A stretch of DNA of 64,000 bases. Source: an uncultured Tenacibaculum sp. Lineage in GTDB: Bacteria; Bacteroidota; Bacteroidia; Flavobacteriales; Flavobacteriaceae. Positions 59,317 to 64,000 of this stretch are shown in pieces; the stretch's first letter is position 1, and every line of letters starts with the position of its first letter. The stretch lies in contig CANLMR010000001.1 of the NCBI GenBank assembly GCA_947492185.1, positions 682,001 to 746,000 on the forward strand. Reading direction: 5' to 3'. The notes under the pieces were generated by a model. It did not search any database. It was not told where the DNA came from and saw nothing but the letters and a program-made list of their open reading frames with translations. A program made the position numbers and the translations under genes.

Positions 59317-61446
59317 TTAAACTCCTTTTTTCATGCTCAATTGTATACGTTTTCTAGTTAAATCTATTTCTAAAACTTTTACTTGAACTTGCTGCTGTAA
59401 GCGAACTGTTTTATTGATGTCTTCAACAAAAGTATCTGACAAGTTTGAGATGTGAACTAACCCGCTCTCTTTGATTCCAATATCAACAAAACATCCAAAG
59501 TTTGTAATGTTGTTTACGATACCAGGAAGTACCATTCCAACTTTTAAATCGCCGATGGTTTTTACTTCTTCACTAAACGAAAAAGCTTTTGCTTTTTCAC
59601 GTGGATCTAAACCTGGTTTTTCCAATTCTTTTACAATGTCTTGTAGCGTAGGCAAACCAAAATCTGAAGTAACATATTTATTCAACTGAATCTCTTTTAA
59701 TTGCTTTGTGTTTCCAATTAAATCTTCTGTTTTTAAGCGTAGATCTTTAGCTATGTTTTTCACCAAAGAATAACTCTCAGGATGTACACTTGAGTCGTCC
59801 AAAGGATTTGCACCTTGTTTAATTCTTAAAAAACCTGCAGATTGCTCAAAAGCCTTTCCTCCTAAACGAGCCACTTTTTTAATATCGTTGCGTGTTTTAA
59901 AAACTCCATTTTGATTTCTATGATTTACGATGTTTTCCGCTAATTTCGGTCCAATTCCAGAAACGTAACTCAATAAAGAAGCACTGGCGGTATTAATATT
60001 TACACCAACTTTATTCACACAATGTTGAACTACGGTATCTAAAGATTTTTTTAATTGATTTTGATCTACATCATGTTGATATTGACCAACACCAATTGAT
60101 TTCGCATCTATTTTAACTAATTCCGCTAAAGGATCTGCTAAACGTCTTCCGATTGAAACTGCACCACGAACTGTTACATCTTCATTAGGAAATTCGTCTC
60201 TTGCAATTTTAGAAGCTGAATATATAGAAGCTCCAGCTTCATTTACTACAAAGATTTCAAGATTTTTTGCGATAGAAATATTTTTTACAAATCGCTCTGT
60301 TTCTCTTGAAGCAGTTCCGTTTCCAATGGAAATAGCTTCGATATTATATTTTTTAATTAAGTGTTCAATGGTGTAAGCTGATTCTGTGGTTTTGTTTTGA
60401 GGAGCGTTCGGGTAAATAGCTGTGTTATGTAATAATTCTCCTTGTTTACTCAAACAAACTACCTTACAACCTGTTCTATAACCTGGGTCAATAGCTAGAA
60501 TTCTTTTTTCTCCTAAAGGAGCTCCTAATAAGAGTTGTTCAAGATTGTTTTTAAAAACTGTAATCGCAGATTCGTCGGCCTTTTCTTTAGCAATATTCAT
60601 TGCTTCAGTAGTTAGCGAAGGTAATAATAAACGTTTGTAGCTATCATCAATTGCTAATTGAATCTCAGCGCCACATTCATTGTTACTTCTAATCAATTTA
60701 CGATCTACTTTTTCTAATACACGATCGTCGTCAATTTCAACCTTAACACGAATAATTCCTTCTTTTTCTCCTCTTAAAATTGCCAATAAACGATGTGAAG
60801 GAATTCTACTTAAATTCTCAGACCAATCGAAATAATCTTTGAATTTCTGAGCATTATCTTCGTCTTTTTTCGTTTTTACAACTTTGGTAACAATAGTAGA
60901 AAAGCGTTCTAATTCTCTACGGATTAAATTACGGATATCTGTTCGTTCATTGATCCATTCAGCAATAATATGCCTTGCACCTTCTAAAGCTTTATCTTTA
61001 TTTTCAACCTTGTCATTTATATACTTAGAAGCCACATAATCTAAATCATCAGATTTCTGACTCATAATGATTTTTGCTAATGGTTCTAACCCATTATTTC
61101 TTGCAGTTTCGGCCTTTGTTTTACGCTTTTTCTTATAGGGTAAGTAAATATCTTCTAAAGTCGTTAAATCCTGTGCATTCTCAACTTTTGATTGTAATTC
61201 TGGAGTAAGTACTTCTTGTTCCTCCAAGGCTTTAAGAATAGCTTTCTTTCTTTTTTCTAATGTTTCAAAAGCTTCTTTTAATGCAACAATTTCTCCGATT
61301 TCAACTTCATCTAAATTTCCAGTTCGTTCCTTACGATAACGAGCAATAAACGGAATAGTACAATCTTCATTCAACAATTCAACCGTATTTTGAATACTTT
61401 TTTGAGCATAAGAAGTTTTTGAGGATATATATGAAATTAGCTGCAT
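59317..61446 (-). CDS. tex: Tex, RNA-binding transcription accessory protein
   Basis: The 709-residue protein has the Tex layout: an N-terminal helical part with YLPYKKKRKTKAETA, an RNase-H-like YqgF domain (RILAIDPGYRTGCKVVCLS), a helix-hairpin-helix pair (SYVSGIGPKLAENIVNHR) and a C-terminal S1 domain (VGMVLPGIVNNITNFGCFVD). It binds nucleic acid and influences transcription. It starts 6 bases after RloB ends, so it is in the same transcription unit as the RloAB pair. Confidence 0.95.
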   Translation of the reverse strand: MQLISYISSKTSYAQKSIQNTVELLNEDCTIPFIARYRKERTGNLDEVEIGEIVALKEAFETLEKRKKAILKALEEQEVLTPELQSKVENAQDLTTLEDIYLPYKKKRKTKAETARNNGLEPLAKIIMSQKSDDLDYVASKYINDKVENKDKALEGARHIIAEWINERTDIRNLIRRELERFSTIVTKVVKTKKDEDNAQKFKDYFDWSENLSRIPSHRLLAILRGEKEGIIRVKVEIDDDRVLEKVDRKLIRSNNECGAEIQLAIDDSYKRLLLPSLTTEAMNIAKEKADESAITVFKNNLEQLLLGAPLGEKRILAIDPGYRTGCKVVCLSKQGELLHNTAIYPNAPQNKTTESAYTIEHLIKKYNIEAISIGNGTASRETERFVKNISIAKNLEIFVVNEAGASIYSASKIARDEFPNEDVTVRGAVSIGRRLADPLAELVKIDAKSIGVGQYQHDVDQNQLKKSLDTVVQHCVNKVGVNINTASASLLSYVSGIGPKLAENIVNHRNQNGVFKTRNDIKKVARLGGKAFEQSAGFLRIKQGANPLDDSSVHPESYSLVKNIAKDLRLKTEDLIGNTKQLKEIQLNKYVTSDFGLPTLQDIVKELEKPGLDPREKAKAFSFSEEVKTIGDLKVGMVLPGIVNNITNFGCFVDIGIKESGLVHISNLSDTFVEDINKTVRLQQQVQVKVLEIDLTRKRIQLSMKKGV

Positions 61447-61452
61447 CTTTTA

Positions 61453-62115
61453 TTATGAGGTGATTGTGATATTGACAAACGAGTGTTCTAAAAGTTCTTG
61501 CATTAATAAGTAAACTTTACTGTTTTTTATATCAGGTATAATATTAGCCGGATTAGTATCTGATTCACTACACCTTTTAATAGCTTTACTAATTAATTCA
61601 ATTTTAATGAAATCATGAGGGTAATTTAAGTTTTGGATTTCACCTAATTCTGTTTTCAGTTCTCTAGATGATGCAGATTTAATTGCAGAAAGTTCATGTA
61701 AATGTGACCATAACCACACTTCAAAACAGTAGTTACTTATAAAGATTTTAGAATCATTTAAAGTTTTTGAAAATCTAATCAATTCTTCTATATGAGATTG
61801 AGGATGTTTATCTACATCAAAAACGAATCTGAATTTATCGTCATTTGCAGGAGTGATATTTATGTTTTTGGGAGGGTTTTCAATAAAATATTGAACTCTT
61901 TCCTTTATTTTTAATGGAGTATTTCCAATGACCCCAGTATCTTCCTCTAAAATATGACAAACAAAAGCTTTTTTTCGGTCTATGAATTTTTCATTGAAAG
62001 CTTCAAAGTAATTAGGTTCTTTGCTTTTTCCTTCATATACTATAAAAATCCTAGTAGCATCCTCATAAGGGGCAGATTTATTATAATCTGAGTATCTATA
62101 TTTTCTTCTACTCAT
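61453..62115 (-). CDS. rloB: RloB-like Toprim-type protein
   Basis: The 220-residue protein fits RloB: IFIVYEGKSKEPNYFEAFNE with E28 in the loop, and RFVFDVDKHPQSHIEELIRF with the D100-x-D102 pair, a Toprim-like metal site. NYCFEVWLWSH, a family hallmark, follows. RloB proteins are found with RloA ATPases in the AbiL-type abortive infection systems and in restriction loci. The nuclease role is inferred. It overlaps the RloA gene by eight bases and precedes tex. Confidence 0.8.
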   Translation of the reverse strand: MSRRKYRYSDYNKSAPYEDATRIFIVYEGKSKEPNYFEAFNEKFIDRKKAFVCHILEEDTGVIGNTPLKIKERVQYFIENPPKNINITPANDDKFRFVFDVDKHPQSHIEELIRFSKTLNDSKIFISNYCFEVWLWSHLHELSAIKSASSRELKTELGEIQNLNYPHDFIKIELISKAIKRCSESDTNPANIIPDIKNSKVYLLMQELLEHSFVNITITS

Positions 62116-63469
62116 TTTTATTTATTAATTTAGAGAAATCTCCTAGAAAAGGGATGCCACCGTATCTACCTTGTAAATAACCTCTTTTTATATTTTTATC
62201 TTCTCTTGGCTTAAACTTACTTAAAGGGTAAAACTCAGAACTACCATCTATTTTTTTCTCGGTAAACCAGATTTCATCCTGCCTGAATATTTCTAAATCT
62301 AATAGTTGACTCTCGTGAGTTGTAAAGATTAATTGGTTGTTTTTTGTTTTGGAATGTGAAAACAAACGAACTAATTCTTTGACTAAAATTGGATGTAAAC
62401 TTCTTTCTAATTCATCAATAATAAAAACAGTATTTTCATCATTAATTAAGTGATCAAAAGCTGGAGTTAATTCAAATAATCTATTTGTTCCATCTGATTC
62501 TTCCGTGAAGTCAAATAGTTCATCACATGAATTATGTTTGGTTTTTAATACATTAACAACATATTTTCCATTTACTTTTTTGAAAGTGTTATAATCTTCT
62601 CTATCGTAAAACAGTATAGAAAGTTCATCTGGGTTGTCTGTGTCAGTATTTTCAATTAATTCTTCTATTTTTTCAATTAATTCATTTTTGTAATCCTCTT
62701 CATTGTAGCTAAAATAAGTATGGGCGCCTATTTCTTTTATCACTAAACTTTCAATTCCAGTCTCCGCTGTCCTAAGAATACTAGAAGCGAAATCATCTTT
62801 GATTTCTCTATTGATAATCGCAGCAGGGTAGGATCTGTTTACCGAATTAGGTGTAACTATAACTATATTGATAATTCCCATGTTTGCGATATCTATTATA
62901 TCATTATTTTCAACTCTTGAAAATGAAGCATTAAGAACCGTTTGATCTTCTTTTAATTCCATGTTTAAATATTTTTTTAAATAAGAAATATTGTCCTCTT
63001 TAAAAAAATCCCCAAACTCAATTGATTCAGTATTTCGTTTAAAAAGAAGTTGTTCTTGTTCTTTTTTAATATCATCAATTTTATATAGCCATTCTTCAAT
63101 AATTTTACCTTTATGTATTTCTAAACCATAATCAAAATGGATCTTGTTATAGGTATATTCAATTCTGAAGCTTGTAGGAAGATTTCTATATTCTTTATCA
63201 ACTCTAAATCTCTTACTCAGAGGAATTAAATTTTCAACATTTTCTTCGTGAATTAAGTTTTTGAAATATTCTAAAGCTTTTATAAAGTTGCTTTTTCCCG
63301 ATGCATTCGCTCCATATATGGCAGCAAGTTTAAGAATGTTAACATTTGAAGAGACGTTGTTAACATGATTAATGTGCTTTGTATAACCATTTCCTTTACC
63401 TGTTAACATGTTAAATTCAGTTTCTTCTTTAAAAGAAAGAAAGTTGCTAACAACAAACCTAATAAGCAT
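62108..63469 (-). CDS. rloA: RloA-like AAA ATPase (ABC-type/AAA15)
   Basis: The 453-residue ATPase shows Walker A AAIYGANASGKSNFIKALEY (G53-S60) and Walker B TVFIIDELERSLHPILVKEL near 350, then the FTTHESQLLDLE histidine switch. The fold is the OLD/Rad50-like ABC ATPase of AAA_15/AAA_21. With RloB it makes an AbiL/RloAB-like pair, which in other bacteria acts in phage exclusion. Related two-gene systems such as PARIS couple an AAA15 ATPase to a Toprim protein. Its function here is inferred from the pair. Confidence 0.85.
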   Translation of the reverse strand: MLIRFVVSNFLSFKEETEFNMLTGKGNGYTKHINHVNNVSSNVNILKLAAIYGANASGKSNFIKALEYFKNLIHEENVENLIPLSKRFRVDKEYRNLPTSFRIEYTYNKIHFDYGLEIHKGKIIEEWLYKIDDIKKEQEQLLFKRNTESIEFGDFFKEDNISYLKKYLNMELKEDQTVLNASFSRVENNDIIDIANMGIINIVIVTPNSVNRSYPAAIINREIKDDFASSILRTAETGIESLVIKEIGAHTYFSYNEEDYKNELIEKIEELIENTDTDNPDELSILFYDREDYNTFKKVNGKYVVNVLKTKHNSCDELFDFTEESDGTNRLFELTPAFDHLINDENTVFIIDELERSLHPILVKELVRLFSHSKTKNNQLIFTTHESQLLDLEIFRQDEIWFTEKKIDGSSEFYPLSKFKPREDKNIKRGYLQGRYGGIPFLGDFSKLINKNE

Positions 63470-63575
63470 TTTCTCGATTTTTTCGTTAAATTAAAAGCTA
63501 AAGTATAATAAAAATAAAAATAAAAAAACATTTATCAGTATGTTTTTCGAAAAAAACGAAATTTTAACATTGCTT

Positions 63576-64000
63576 TTAAAAAAATATTTCTTGAGCTAAA
63601 CGAAAAGTATTCGCATGAGCTTGGACAATGATATTGATATCTCTAGAATATCCGCCGCCCATACTGCACATTACAGGGATTTTTTGATCGAAGCAAGTTT
63701 GTAAAACAAATCGATCTCGTTCTTTACAGCCTTCTGATGAAACACTTAATTTACCGAGCTTGTCACTTTCTAAAATATCTACACCACATTGATAAAAAAT
63801 AAAATCAGGTTGGTGTTCGTAAATTAATTTTGGTAATGTGTTTTTTAATAAAGAAAGATATTCTTCGTCTCTGGTTTCATTATCTAATGGAATGTCTAAA
63901 TCAGATTGTTCTTTATGAAAAGGATAGTTTGCTTTTCCGTGCATAGAAAAAGTGAAAACAGAAGGATCATCTCGAAAAATTTCTGCTGTACCATTTCCTT
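63576..64000 (-). CDS. Histone-deacetylase-family (class II HDAC/arginase-like) protein, C-terminal part
   Basis: The gene is cut by the right window edge; the frame is open through to base 64000, reading GNGTAEIFRDDPSVFTFSMH before KANYPFHK. FIFYQCGVDILESDKLGKLS and MCSMGGGYSRD are standard HDAC-superfamily motifs, with the zinc-binding aspartate of the first and the catalytic tyrosine of the second. Bacterial members deacetylate acetylpolyamines or other amides. The methionine at 63944 is internal. The C-terminal FRLAQEIFF ends the chain normally. Confidence 0.85.
   Translation of the reverse strand, partial: GNGTAEIFRDDPSVFTFSMHGKANYPFHKEQSDLDIPLDNETRDEEYLSLLKNTLPKLIYEHQPDFIFYQCGVDILESDKLGKLSVSSEGCKERDRFVLQTCFDQKIPVMCSMGGGYSRDINIIVQAHANTFRLAQEIFF

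Noticed and set aside
1-64000. tRNA, rRNA, CRISPR, transposase or prophage genes
   Set aside because: Looked for in the intergenic gaps and gene list; no cloverleaf, repeat-spacer array or mobile-element protein was recognised by eye.

Overview
The window is chromosomal DNA of a low-GC member of the Bacteroidetes, most likely a marine Flavobacteriaceae. The signs are TAnnTTTG-type -7 promoter boxes, lipoprotein signals with acidic residues after the cysteine, a SusC/SusD pair, an OlsF-type acyltransferase and short double-glycine leader peptides. The genus cannot be fixed from sequence alone. No rRNA, tRNA, CRISPR array, transposase or prophage was seen. Both ends cut genes: the 3' part of an aspartate kinase at the left and the 3' part of a histone-deacetylase-family gene at the right.

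Region 1 (1-9.4 kb): aspartate kinase end; a bifunctional amino-acid-lipid acyltransferase; a LytTR regulator followed by two double-glycine leader peptides; an OmpA lipoprotein; an alanine-rich LEA-like protein; and small flavobacterial genes, including a DUF4199 membrane protein paired with a membrane-anchored LuxR-type regulator and a tandem direct repeat that could be its operator. A parallel beta-helix lipoprotein and a 2-hydroxyacid dehydrogenase follow. Region 2 (9.4-13.9 kb): a tightly overlapping, AT-rich four-gene operon of unknown function ending in a SLATT-like two-TM protein. It is wedged between two housekeeping genes and is the best candidate here for an undescribed conflict or defence system. 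Region 3 (13.9-23.8 kb): panB, an ECF sigma factor with a tiny ZAS-type anti-sigma candidate, an O-methyltransferase, TatA, a membrane-bound M28 peptidase, a CBS protein, a GIDE-domain protein, two unknown genes, a tail-less SSB and two coiled-coil envelope proteins.

Region 4 (24-47.2 kb) is a complete nitrate-assimilation island. It holds NirB/NirD, DUF4202, a NarX/NarL-like two-component system, an outer-membrane porin, an NrtABCD-like ABC importer, a Crp/Fnr regulator, the whole molybdenum-cofactor pathway (moeA, modE-like, TauE-like permease, mobA, moaD, moaE, moaCB fusion, moaA), a rubredoxin-tailed sirohaem-reductase-like protein and a three-module nitrate reductase (MopB + FAD/NAD + BFD). 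Four near-identical 16-bp palindromes, TAMGTA-N4-TACTTR, lie in front of nirB, nrtA, the crp gene and the nitrate reductase. They link the island into one probable Crp/Fnr regulon.

Region 5 (47.3-64 kb): an MtfA-type peptidase, a di-haem cytochrome c peroxidase, a PAP2 phosphatase, a SusC/SusD/lipoprotein operon without hydrolases, an AhpD-like gene and a TetR regulator sharing a palindromic operator, cydAB, tex, an RloA/RloB-like ATPase-Toprim pair in the same transcription unit as tex, and the partial deacetylase.
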